A DNA stretch of 64,000 bases from Caulobacter vibrioides (GTDB lineage: Bacteria > Pseudomonadota > Alphaproteobacteria > Caulobacterales > Caulobacteraceae). How positions within the stretch are numbered: position 1 is the stretch's first letter; every line of letters starts with the position of its first letter. The notes below the pieces were generated by a model. The model was not told the origin of the DNA and did not search any database. It worked only from the letters and a program-made list of their open reading frames with translations. Positions 39,562-48,106 of the stretch are shown piece after piece. Made by a program: the position numbers and the translations under genes. Location of the stretch: positions 62,001-126,000 of the forward strand of contig LNIY01000095.1 of assembly GCA_001449105.1 (NCBI GenBank). Direction: 5' to 3'.

Positions 39562-40613
39562 TGGAGACGGTGCTTCGCAACGACCAGCGCAGCCAGCTGG
39601 AGGCGCTGTACGAGCAGATGGAGCCGGAAGGCCTCTATCCGCTCTGGGAAAAGTTGAGCGCCCTGGTGCTGCCCCAGCCGGACTCGCCGGCCAAGGTCCA
39701 CAAGTGGTCCTATGACAGCGCCCGGGACTACCTGATGCGGGCCGGCGACCTGATCAGCGCTAAGCAGGCCGAAAGGCGTGTGCTGATCCTGGAAAACCCG
39801 GGGCTCGGCGGATTGTCGAGCATCACGCCGAGCCTCTACGCCGGCCTGCAGCTGATCCTGCCGGGCGAGATCGCGCCCGCCCACCGCCACGCCCAGTGCG
39901 CGCTGCGCTTCGTGCTGGAAGGTGAGGACGCCTACACCTCGGTGGACGGAGAGAAGGCGGTGATGCGGCCCTTCGATCTGGTGCTCACCCCGGGCGGCCA
40001 GTGGCACGACCACGGCAACCCGACAGCCAAGCCGATGATCTGGCTCGACGGTCTGGACATCCCGACCGTCCGCCATTTCGACGCCAGCTTCGCCGAGGGC
40101 TACAGCGAGGACCAGTTCCCCGAGCAGGTCCCGGCCGGCGACAGCCTCAACCGCTACGGCCGCAACATGCGTCCGCTGAAGGGCCACGTCGCCGACCGCC
40201 GTCCGGCCCACCAGCCGCTGTTCCACTATCCCTATTCGGAGTGGCGGCCCGCGCTGGACGCGATGGCCAAGGGCGCGCAGATCGATCCGCACCTGGGCCA
40301 CGCGCTGGAGTTCCTCAACCCCGTCAACGGCGGGCCGATCATGTCGACCATCTCGGCGCATGTGCGGCTGATGCCGGCGGGGTTCGAGACCCGCGACCGC
40401 CGCTCGACCGACGGCACGATCTTCGTGGTCGTGGAAGGCGAGGGGCAGGCCGTCGTCGAGGGCGAGACCATCGCCCTGTCGCCCCGCGAGATCCTCGTCG
40501 TCCCGTCGTGGAAGACGGTCCGTTTCAAGGCCCAAAACCAGCTCGTCCTGTTCGGCTACTCCGACAAGGCCTGCCAGGAAAAGCTGAACCTCTACAAGGA
40601 AGAAAACCTGTGA
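39561..40613 (+). CDS. Gentisate 1,2-dioxygenase
   Basis: The 350-residue bicupin has its iron site in the N-terminal cupin: His108 and His110 (IAPAHRHAQCALRFVLEG) and His149 (GGQWHDHGNP), the usual three-His site. A second cupin follows (about 270-340; GTIFVVVEGEGQAVVEGE). Length matches known gentisate dioxygenases. It opens the ring of gentisate (2,5-dihydroxybenzoate) between C1 and C2 with O2, giving maleylpyruvate. The start forms TGATG with the ferredoxin stop. The downstream hydrolase and zeta-GST isomerase complete the same pathway, which strengthens the assignment over 1-hydroxy-2-naphthoate or salicylate 1,2-dioxygenase. Confidence 0.9.
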   Translation: METVLRNDQRSQLEALYEQMEPEGLYPLWEKLSALVLPQPDSPAKVHKWSYDSARDYLMRAGDLISAKQAERRVLILENPGLGGLSSITPSLYAGLQLILPGEIAPAHRHAQCALRFVLEGEDAYTSVDGEKAVMRPFDLVLTPGGQWHDHGNPTAKPMIWLDGLDIPTVRHFDASFAEGYSEDQFPEQVPAGDSLNRYGRNMRPLKGHVADRRPAHQPLFHYPYSEWRPALDAMAKGAQIDPHLGHALEFLNPVNGGPIMSTISAHVRLMPAGFETRDRRSTDGTIFVVVEGEGQAVVEGETIALSPREILVVPSWKTVRFKAQNQLVLFGYSDKACQEKLNLYKEENL

Positions 40614-41305
40614 GCCTGATCTTCGAACCCCAGGCGCCGGTCCTGGCCGCCACCTCCACCGGCGACCAGTTCCCGGTCCGCCGCATCTTCTGCGTCGGCC
40701 GCAACTACGCCGCCCACGCCCGCGAGATGGGCCGCGATCCCGACCGCGAGCCGCCGTTCTTCTTCACTGCCTGGGCCGAGACGGTCGTGCCCGACGGCGC
40801 GACGATCGCCTATCCGCAGAAGACCAAGGACTTCCACTACGAGGCCGAACTGGTCGTCGCCGTCGGCAAGACCGGCCGCGACATCGCCGTCGAGGACGCC
40901 CTGGACCACGTCTGGGGCTACGCCGTCGGCCTCGACATGACCCGCCGCGACCTGCAGCTGGAAGCCCGCGCCCAGGGCCGTCCGTGGGATACCGGAAAGA
41001 ACGTCGAGCAGTCCTCGCCGCTGGGCCTGATCCAGAAGGCGGGCGAAGGCTTCGACCCGACCAAGGGCGAGATCAAGCTCACCGTCAACGGGCAGACCAA
41101 GCAACAGGCCGACCTGGCCGACCTGATCTGGCCGGTGGCCGACATCGTCGCCTACCTGTCGGGCCTCTACCGCATCGAGCCGGGCGACCTGATCTACACG
41201 GGCACCCCGGCCGGCGTCGGCGCCGTGGTCGAGGGCGACGCGATGGTCGTCACCATCGAGGGCCTGGCCCCGCTGAACATCACGGTCGGGCCGCCCGCGG
41301 CCTGA
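40610..41305 (+). CDS. Fumarylpyruvate hydrolase (FAH family)
   Basis: The 231-residue protein has the FAH-family core: IFCVGRNYAAHAREMG (25-40), metal ligands Glu78 and Glu80 (FHYEAELVVAVG) and Asp109 (GYAVGLDMTRRDLQ), and the closing GDLIYTGTPAGVGAV. It splits fumarylpyruvate into fumarate and pyruvate, the last step of the gentisate pathway after isomerisation. If the pathway ran without isomerase it could act on maleylpyruvate, but an isomerase gene is present at 42717. GTG start at 40610 overlaps the dioxygenase stop (GTGA). Confidence 0.9.
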   Translation: MSLIFEPQAPVLAATSTGDQFPVRRIFCVGRNYAAHAREMGRDPDREPPFFFTAWAETVVPDGATIAYPQKTKDFHYEAELVVAVGKTGRDIAVEDALDHVWGYAVGLDMTRRDLQLEARAQGRPWDTGKNVEQSSPLGLIQKAGEGFDPTKGEIKLTVNGQTKQQADLADLIWPVADIVAYLSGLYRIEPGDLIYTGTPAGVGAVVEGDAMVVTIEGLAPLNITVGPPAA

Positions 41306-41329
41306 TCCGCGCACACCAAGACTAGGGAC

Positions 41330-41359
41330 GAGGGGAGCGGCCAACAGAGCCGCCCCCTC
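41330..41359 (+). other. Intercistronic hairpin before the aromatic-acid transporter
   Basis: GAGGGG-A-GCGGC (41330-41341) pairs with GCCGC-CCCTC (41349-41359), a stem of 11 pairs with one bulged A and a 7-nt loop. It lies between hydrolase and transporter genes and just upstream of AGAGGAAA, with no T-run. It could act as a processing or stability element or partial terminator. Confidence 0.5.
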
Positions 41360-41374
41360 TTAGAGGAAACGACA

Positions 41375-42709
41375 ATGGCTACTCTTGAAGCGACGGCGGG
41401 CAACGCCGTGGTCGACCGGGCGAGGTTCGGCTCGCTGCAGTTCGGCGTCACCGCGCTGTGCGCGATCATCGCCATGCTCGACGGGTTCGATACGCAGGCC
41501 ATCGCCTACGTCGCCCCGCGCATCGCCGAGGACTGGGGCCTGACCCCGGCCGCCTTCGGCCCGATCTTCGCCGTGGGCCTCTTGGGCCTGACCGTCGGCG
41601 CCTTCCTGCTCAGCCCCGCCGCCGACAAGTTCGGCCGCAAGACCATCATCCTGATCTCGACCGTGATCTTCGGCCTGTTCGCCCTGCTGACGGCGACCGC
41701 CGGAACGATGAACGAGCTTCTGATGTACCGCTTCCTCACGGGCATCGGCCTGGGCGCGGCCATGCCCAACATCATCGCCCTGACCAGCGAGTACGCCCCC
41801 GAGCGGCTGCGCGCGACGCTGGTGACGGTGATGTTCTGCGGCTTCCCGCTGGGCTCGACCCTCGGCGGGGTGCTGTCGACCGGCCTGATCGACCAGTTCG
41901 GCTGGCACTCGGTGTTCGTGCTCGGCGGCGTCCTGCCGCTGCTGCTGGTGCCCGTGCTGATGGTCATGCTGCCGGAGTCGGTGCGCTTCCTGGTCGCCAA
42001 GGGCGCGCCCGAGAGCAAGATCGCCCCGATCGTCCGCCGCATCGATCCGCAGGCCTCGACGGCCGAGTTCGTCGCCCACCTGCACAACGAGCAGGCCGAG
42101 GCCCCCAAGGGCTTCTCGGTCGCCCAGCTGTTCACCCAAGGCCGCGCGCCGGTCACGGGCCTGCTGTGGGTGGCGTTCTTCATGAACCTGCTGGTGATGT
42201 ACTTCCTGGTGAACTGGCTGCCGACGCTGCTGAAGGGCGCTGGCCTGCCGCTCTCCATGGCCATCCTGTCGACCGCCACCCTGAACCTCGGCGGCGTCGT
42301 CGGCGCCATCGTCCTGGGCCGCCTCATCGACCGCTTCAGCCCCTATGTCGTGCTCGGCGCCGCCTACGCCGCCTCGGCCGCCTTCATCGCCGTGATCGCC
42401 GTGGGCGGCACGCACCTGACCACTCTGCTGGTCGGGGCGGCGCTCTCGGGCTTCGGCGTGGTCGGGGCCCAGATCGGCTGCAACGCCCTGGCGGCTTCCG
42501 TCTACCCCACCGCCATCCGCGCCACCGGCGTGGGCTGGGCCCTGGGCGTCGGACGGGTCGGCGCCATCGTCGGCCCGCTCGTGGGCGGCGCTCTTCTCGC
42601 CAACAAGTGGGCTCCCGGTTCGATCATCCTGACGGCCGTGGTTCCCGCTCTCATCGCCTCGATCGCCGTCTTCATCCTTGGCGGCGTGCGTAAGAAGTCT
42701 GGAGTTTAG
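41375..42709 (+). CDS. Aromatic acid:H+ symporter (AAHS family MFS; gentisate/salicylate-type uptake)
   Basis: The 444-residue carrier has 12 predicted membrane segments and the AAHS signature DGFDTQ in helix 1 (residues 36-41), in which the Asp is essential in PcaK/BenK-like carriers. The loop 2-3 motif SPAADKFGRKTII and the loop 8-9 repeat LGRLIDRFSPYVV are also present. It should bring an aromatic acid such as gentisate, salicylate or 3-hydroxybenzoate into the cell with a proton. It follows the hydrolase gene by 69 bp behind a hairpin and AGAGGAAA. Confidence 0.9.
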   Translation: MATLEATAGNAVVDRARFGSLQFGVTALCAIIAMLDGFDTQAIAYVAPRIAEDWGLTPAAFGPIFAVGLLGLTVGAFLLSPAADKFGRKTIILISTVIFGLFALLTATAGTMNELLMYRFLTGIGLGAAMPNIIALTSEYAPERLRATLVTVMFCGFPLGSTLGGVLSTGLIDQFGWHSVFVLGGVLPLLLVPVLMVMLPESVRFLVAKGAPESKIAPIVRRIDPQASTAEFVAHLHNEQAEAPKGFSVAQLFTQGRAPVTGLLWVAFFMNLLVMYFLVNWLPTLLKGAGLPLSMAILSTATLNLGGVVGAIVLGRLIDRFSPYVVLGAAYAASAAFIAVIAVGGTHLTTLLVGAALSGFGVVGAQIGCNALAASVYPTAIRATGVGWALGVGRVGAIVGPLVGGALLANKWAPGSIILTAVVPALIASIAVFILGGVRKKSGV

Positions 42710-42716
42710 TAAGATC

Positions 42717-43346
42717 ATGGTCCTGCACGGTTATTTCCGTTCGACCGCGTCCTGGCGCGTGCGGATCGCCCTGGGGCTCAAGGGCCTCGCCGCCGACCAG
42801 GTGTTCCACCACCTGCGCCGCGGCGAGCAGCGGGCGCCTGACTACCTGCTGATCAACCCGCAAGGCCTGCTGCCCGCCCTGGCCCTCGACGACGGTCGGG
42901 TGCTGACCCAGTCGCTGGCCATCTGCGAGTATCTCGACGAGACCCATCCCGAGCCGCCGCTGCTGCCGTCGGACCCGGTGGCCCGCGCCCAGGTCCGGGC
43001 CGTGGCCCAGGCCATCGCCTGCGATATCCATCCGGTGCAGAACCTCAAGATCCTGGCCCGCCTGCGCGAGCTGGGCCTCGAGGAGCCCGCCGTTCAAGGG
43101 TGGGCGGCCACGGTGATCGAGGAGGGGCTCGATGCGGTCGACACCCTTCTGGCCGATCACTCGGGCCGCTTCGCCTTCGGTGACGCGCCCGGCCTGGCCG
43201 ACCTCGTGCTCGTGCCGCAGCTGGGCAACGCCCGCCGCTTCGGCGTCGACCTGCGCTGGTCGCGGCTGACCGACATCGAGGCCGCCTGCCTGGAACTGCC
43301 CGCCTTCAAGTCGGCCGCGCCCTCGGCCCAGCCCGACGCCGAATAA
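42717..43346 (+). CDS. Maleylpyruvate/maleylacetoacetate isomerase (zeta-class GST)
   Basis: The 209-residue protein is a zeta-class glutathione transferase: RSTASWRVRIALGLKGL near the N-terminus (family motif SSCSWRVRIAL), NPQGLLPALALDDGRVLTQSLAICEYLDE (glutathione-binding) and the all-helical C-terminal half (DIHPVQNLKIL). In this cluster it would convert maleylpyruvate to fumarylpyruvate with glutathione. By sequence alone it could serve tyrosine breakdown (maleylacetoacetate); the gentisate genes make the first role more likely. The ATG at 42717 lies 7 bp after the transporter stop. Confidence 0.88.
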   Translation: MVLHGYFRSTASWRVRIALGLKGLAADQVFHHLRRGEQRAPDYLLINPQGLLPALALDDGRVLTQSLAICEYLDETHPEPPLLPSDPVARAQVRAVAQAIACDIHPVQNLKILARLRELGLEEPAVQGWAATVIEEGLDAVDTLLADHSGRFAFGDAPGLADLVLVPQLGNARRFGVDLRWSRLTDIEAACLELPAFKSAAPSAQPDAE

Positions 43347-43368
43347 ACCCCGTCCACTGAAACAGAAA

Positions 43369-43400
43369 CCAAGAGCGCGGAGCCAACCGCGCCTCCTTGG
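43369..43400 (+). other. Hairpin overlapping the porin ribosome-binding site
   Basis: CCAAG-A-GCGCGG pairs with CCGCGC-CTC-CTTGG around a 6-nt loop. The last two stem bases are the first Gs of the GGAGGA Shine-Dalgarno at 43399-43404, so the fold could dampen or gate translation of the porin gene. Confidence 0.4.
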
Positions 43401-43409
43401 AGGAAACCC

Positions 43410-44879
43410 ATGCTCATCGAAGCCGCGGCCGCGGCGGCCTTGCTCGCGCCCGTACCCGACGCGCCGATCGCCACCCAGGCGCCAGCCACCGCACAAGATC
43501 GCGTCGTCCCCATTCCCGCCCAGAACGCCCCGTCGCCCGGCAACGTGCCGCCGCCGGCCGTGACCAAGGCGCCGGCCTTCAAGCTGATCAACCACGACGA
43601 GGACTGGAGCTACCTGGCCGATCCGGCCAAGCGCACCACGCCCTGGTCCAGGCTGAAATACATCCCGGTCGGCGAGACCAGCTATCTCAGCCTTGGCGGC
43701 GAGTTCCGCCTGCGCCTGGAGGACCGCGGCAACGAGCGCTTCGGGCGCGGCCTGCAGGACGAGGACGGCAACGTCCAGACCCGCGCCCGCCTGTGGGGCG
43801 ACCTGCATCTTGGGTCTCGGTTGCGCGCCTTCGTCGACGTCCAGGACGCTCGCAGCATCGACCTGGAGAGCGGCGAGCCGCCGATCGAGGTCAGCCGCTG
43901 GGACCTGCATCAGGCCTTCCTCGAAACCAACGCCGAGGTCGGCGACGCCAAGGTCCGCCTGCGCGTGGGCCGGCAGGAACTGGGCCTGGGCGCTTATCGC
44001 ATCTTCGACATGCGCGAGGGCGCCAACAGCCGCACCTCGTTCGACATGGCCCGCGTGCTGGTCGATCGAAAGACCGGCTGGAGCGGCGGCGCGTTCTTCG
44101 GCTACGCCCTGCGCGAGGCCAAGACCTCGTGGGACGACGCCACCAATTTCGACTATCGCCTGGCCGGCGTGAACGCCTCGCGCACGCTGGGGCAGGGGCC
44201 GACCGCGCCGAAGCTGGAACTGCTTTACGTCAACAGCGACAAGCGCGGCGCGACCTATGACAGCGTCACCGGCGGCCGCGATCGGCGCGGCTCTTACTCG
44301 GCGCGCCTGGCCGGCCGCTACGGCCCCTGGGACTACGACCTGGAAGGCGTCTATCAGGACGGCACGTATCGCGACCTCGACGTCTCGGCCTGGTACGTCT
44401 CTGCCATGGGCGGCTACACCTTCAAGGCGCCCTGGTCGCCGCGCCTGGGTCTGCGCCTGGAGGCCGCCTCCGGCGACAAGGACCGGGGCGACGGCAAGCT
44501 GGGGTCCTACGCCCAGATGTTCCCCCAGCCGATCTCCCTGCGCACCGATTTCGGGATCACCAACCTGGTGGCCATCCAGCCGCAGCTGACCTTCAAGCCC
44601 GCGCCCAAGCTGACCGCGGGCCTGCAGGTGGCTGGGCTTTGGCGCCAGAGCGACGAGGACGGGATCTACGGCTTGGGCGGCCAGGTGCTGCGCGGCGGCC
44701 TGGAGGGCGCGGCCCACTACGTCGGCTGGCGCCAGGCGGCCTTCGCCAGCTACGCCGTTTCACCGTTCGTCACCGTGACCGGCATCGTCAACCACACGAC
44801 CTCGGGCACGTTCCTCAAGCAGACCGGCATGGCCGACGACCAGACCTACGCCGGGCTGATCGTGGGACTGCGGTTCTAG
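43410..44879 (+). CDS. Outer-membrane porin, alginate-export family
   Basis: The 489-residue protein has a Pro/Ala-rich N-terminus followed by a beta-barrel of the alginate_exp type: WSYLADPAKRTTPWSRLKYIPVG, YLSLGGEFRLRLEDRGNERFG, RVGRQELGLGAYRIFDMREGANSR, and a last strand TYAGLIVGLRF with terminal Phe. The leader (MLIEAAAAAALLAPVPDAPIA) is short and poorly charged, so the true start could differ. Family members are substrate-induced porins; despite the name, many serve aromatic or other organic acids. As the last gene of the aromatic-acid operon, closed by a strong terminator, it probably admits the aromatic acid through the outer membrane. Confidence 0.82.
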   Translation: MLIEAAAAAALLAPVPDAPIATQAPATAQDRVVPIPAQNAPSPGNVPPPAVTKAPAFKLINHDEDWSYLADPAKRTTPWSRLKYIPVGETSYLSLGGEFRLRLEDRGNERFGRGLQDEDGNVQTRARLWGDLHLGSRLRAFVDVQDARSIDLESGEPPIEVSRWDLHQAFLETNAEVGDAKVRLRVGRQELGLGAYRIFDMREGANSRTSFDMARVLVDRKTGWSGGAFFGYALREAKTSWDDATNFDYRLAGVNASRTLGQGPTAPKLELLYVNSDKRGATYDSVTGGRDRRGSYSARLAGRYGPWDYDLEGVYQDGTYRDLDVSAWYVSAMGGYTFKAPWSPRLGLRLEAASGDKDRGDGKLGSYAQMFPQPISLRTDFGITNLVAIQPQLTFKPAPKLTAGLQVAGLWRQSDEDGIYGLGGQVLRGGLEGAAHYVGWRQAAFASYAVSPFVTVTGIVNHTTSGTFLKQTGMADDQTYAGLIVGLRF

Positions 44880-44910
44880 GAGTCTGCTTCAAACGCATAG
44901 CTGACGACGA

Positions 44911-44947
44911 AAGCCTCGCCCTTCGCCAAGGGCGAGGCTTTCTTCTT
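44911..44947 (+). terminator. Strong rho-independent terminator after the porin gene
   Basis: AAGCCTCGCCCTT (44911-44923) pairs without mismatch with AAGGGCGAGGCTT (44928-44940) across a CGCC loop, followed by TCTTCTTT. It ends the aromatic-acid operon 31 bp after the porin stop. Confidence 0.9.
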
Positions 44948-45083
44948 TCCTCTCCCGTGTAACGGGGGAGGGGGACCGCGAAGCGGTGGAGGGGGCGAGG
45001 CTGGGCGCCGAGCTTTGTCACTCGCCCCCACCGTTACGCTGCGTATCCGCAGCGCGCCACCTCCCCCGCTACGCGAGAGAGGA
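44948..45083. repeat. Long inverted-repeat intergenic element
   Basis: The left arm (TCCTCTCCCGTGTAACGGGG...) is the imperfect reverse complement of the right arm (...CCCCCGCTACGCGAGAGAGGA). Each arm also holds its own small hairpin (CCGCGAAGCGG; GCTGCGTATCCGCAGC). No coding potential is seen. It resembles dispersed intergenic elements of alphaproteobacteria. Confidence 0.55.
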
Positions 45084-45110
45084 GCTTGGCGGGCCAACAC
45101 CCCGCAAACA

Positions 45111-45138
45111 AAAAGGCCCCGGTTTCCCGGGGCCTTTT
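45111..45138. terminator. Terminator of the citrate synthase gene
   Basis: AAAAGGCCCCGG (45111-45122) pairs exactly with CCGGGGCCTTTT (45127-45138) around a 4-nt loop. Read on the minus strand it ends in a T-run (TTTTTGTTTG). The A/T ends make it usable from both directions. Confidence 0.9.
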
Positions 45139-45161
45139 CATTTCCGAAGCCGGAGAAGCGC

Positions 45162-46442
<1,281 letters not shown>

Positions 46443-46509
46443 GCGAGAGACCCTTTCAATAGTGGTACGATCAGTCCAGTTTTGCATTTCGCGGGTGCGT
46501 TATAGCGCC

Positions 46510-47931
46510 TCATGCGCGCGACGCCAGCGCATCGTCAAGCCGCCCGAGAGACTCATCCCGTCCCAGGGCCGCCATGATCTTGTTCAGGTCAGGCGCCTGG
46601 GCCCCGCCGGTGAGGATTCCACGCAGCGGCGGGCCGAACTTTCCGAAGCCGACGGCCTCGGATTCAGCAAACGATTTCAACAGCGCCTCGAGTTCCGCGA
46701 CACCCCACACCGGGGCGGCGGCCAACTGTTCACGAAGTCGTGCGAGGCGCGCGACAGTTTCCTCGGAAAGCTGCTTGGCGGTTTTTTCCTCGAGCGTAAG
46801 CGGACGCACCTTCAGCGCGAACGCCACGTGCTCGCCCAACTCAAGGATGGTCTTGGCGCCTTCCTTGACCTGCGGAACGGTCGAAGCGATGCGCGCCTCG
46901 GCGTCGGCCGGCAGATCGGTTCCGGCGGCGGTCAGGGCCTTCAGCGTCAGCGCGGTCAGGCGCGCGTCGTCGGCCTGGCGCAGGTGCTGGCTGTTGATGA
47001 AGTTCAGCTTGGCCCAGTCCAGGCGGGCAGGGGCCTTCACCACGTCCTTGACGTCGAACCAGCTGATCGCCTGCTCGTCGTTGAACACCTCGTCGTCGCC
47101 GTGGCCCCAGCCCAGGCGGGCCAGGTAGTTGCGCAGGCCCTCGGGGATGTAGCCCATGTCGGCGAACTCGCCGACGGCTTGCGCGCCGTGGCGCTTGCTC
47201 AGCTTGGCGCCGTCCGGGCCGTGAATCAGCGGGATGTGGGCGAAGGCCGGCACGTCCCATTCCATCGCCTGGTAGATCAGGCTCTGGCGGGCGGCGTTGT
47301 TCAGGTGGTCGTCGCCGCGGATGACGTGGGTCACGCCCATGTCGTGGTCGTCGACCACCACGGCGAGGTTGTAGGTCGGCGCGCCGTCGTTGCGCAGCAG
47401 AACGAGGTCGTCCAGCTCGATGTTGCGGAAGGTCACCGGGCCCTTGACCATGTCGTCGACCAGGGTCTCGCCGTCCGGCGGGCCCTTGAAGCGGATGACG
47501 TGCGGCGCGCTCGGATCGGCCGGCGGCGGGGCGTCGCGCCACGGCGAGCGGATGGCGCGGCCTTCGGCGCGGGCCTTCTCGCGGGCGGCTTCCAGCTCTT
47601 CCACGGTCATCCAGCAGCGATAGGCGCGGCCCTTGGCCAGCAGCTCCTGCACCACCTCGCGGTGACGGTCGGCGCGACTGTACTGGAAGATCGGCTCCTC
47701 GTCCGACTTCAGGCCCAGCCAGTCGAGGCCCTCGAAGATCGCGGCCACGGCGGCTTCGGTCGAGCGCTCGCGGTCGGTGTCCTCAACGCGAATAAGGAAC
47801 TTCCCTCCCGTATGACGTGCATATAACCAGTTGAACAGCGCCGTGCGGGCGCCGCCGATATGCAGGAAGCCGGTCGGCGACGGGGCGAAGCGGGTGACGA
47901 CGCCGCTGGGGGCGGGGGAGGAACTGGACAT
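46510..47931 (-). CDS. gltX: Glutamyl-tRNA synthetase
   Basis: The 473-residue class I synthetase carries the HIGH-type motif in PTGFLHIGGARTALFNW (His24-Gly27) and the KMSKS-type motif in GAKLSKRHGA, with the anticodon-binding helical domain at the C-terminus. It charges tRNA(Glu), and possibly tRNA(Gln) if GatCAB is used, as in most alphaproteobacteria. The ATG at 47931 was chosen because the protein then begins a few residues before VVTRFAPSPTG; the open frame upstream is low-complexity and overlaps the comEC leader. It is divergent from comEC and upstream of gltA. Confidence 0.95.
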   Translation of the reverse strand: MSSSSPAPSGVVTRFAPSPTGFLHIGGARTALFNWLYARHTGGKFLIRVEDTDRERSTEAAVAAIFEGLDWLGLKSDEEPIFQYSRADRHREVVQELLAKGRAYRCWMTVEELEAAREKARAEGRAIRSPWRDAPPPADPSAPHVIRFKGPPDGETLVDDMVKGPVTFRNIELDDLVLLRNDGAPTYNLAVVVDDHDMGVTHVIRGDDHLNNAARQSLIYQAMEWDVPAFAHIPLIHGPDGAKLSKRHGAQAVGEFADMGYIPEGLRNYLARLGWGHGDDEVFNDEQAISWFDVKDVVKAPARLDWAKLNFINSQHLRQADDARLTALTLKALTAAGTDLPADAEARIASTVPQVKEGAKTILELGEHVAFALKVRPLTLEEKTAKQLSEETVARLARLREQLAAAPVWGVAELEALLKSFAESEAVGFGKFGPPLRGILTGGAQAPDLNKIMAALGRDESLGRLDDALASRA

Positions 47932-48106
47932 AGGCTTCGAAGCTGACGGTCTGGAGGCCGCGGGGGCGGCGGGAGGCCCGACGGCGCGCGACGCACGCGC
48001 CGGCCGTTGGGCGGCGCGTCTTAGCACGGCCGTTCGAAGGTGTCCTAGTCCCGCGACTTTTGTCACACAACTGATCGACGAGGCGCGGCTCAACGCCGCC
48101 CGATGG

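Noticed and set aside
47831..48106. N-terminal extension of ComEC overlapping gltX
   Set aside because: The extension has no ATG/GTG/TTG between the gltX start and 48107, and its product is low-complexity.
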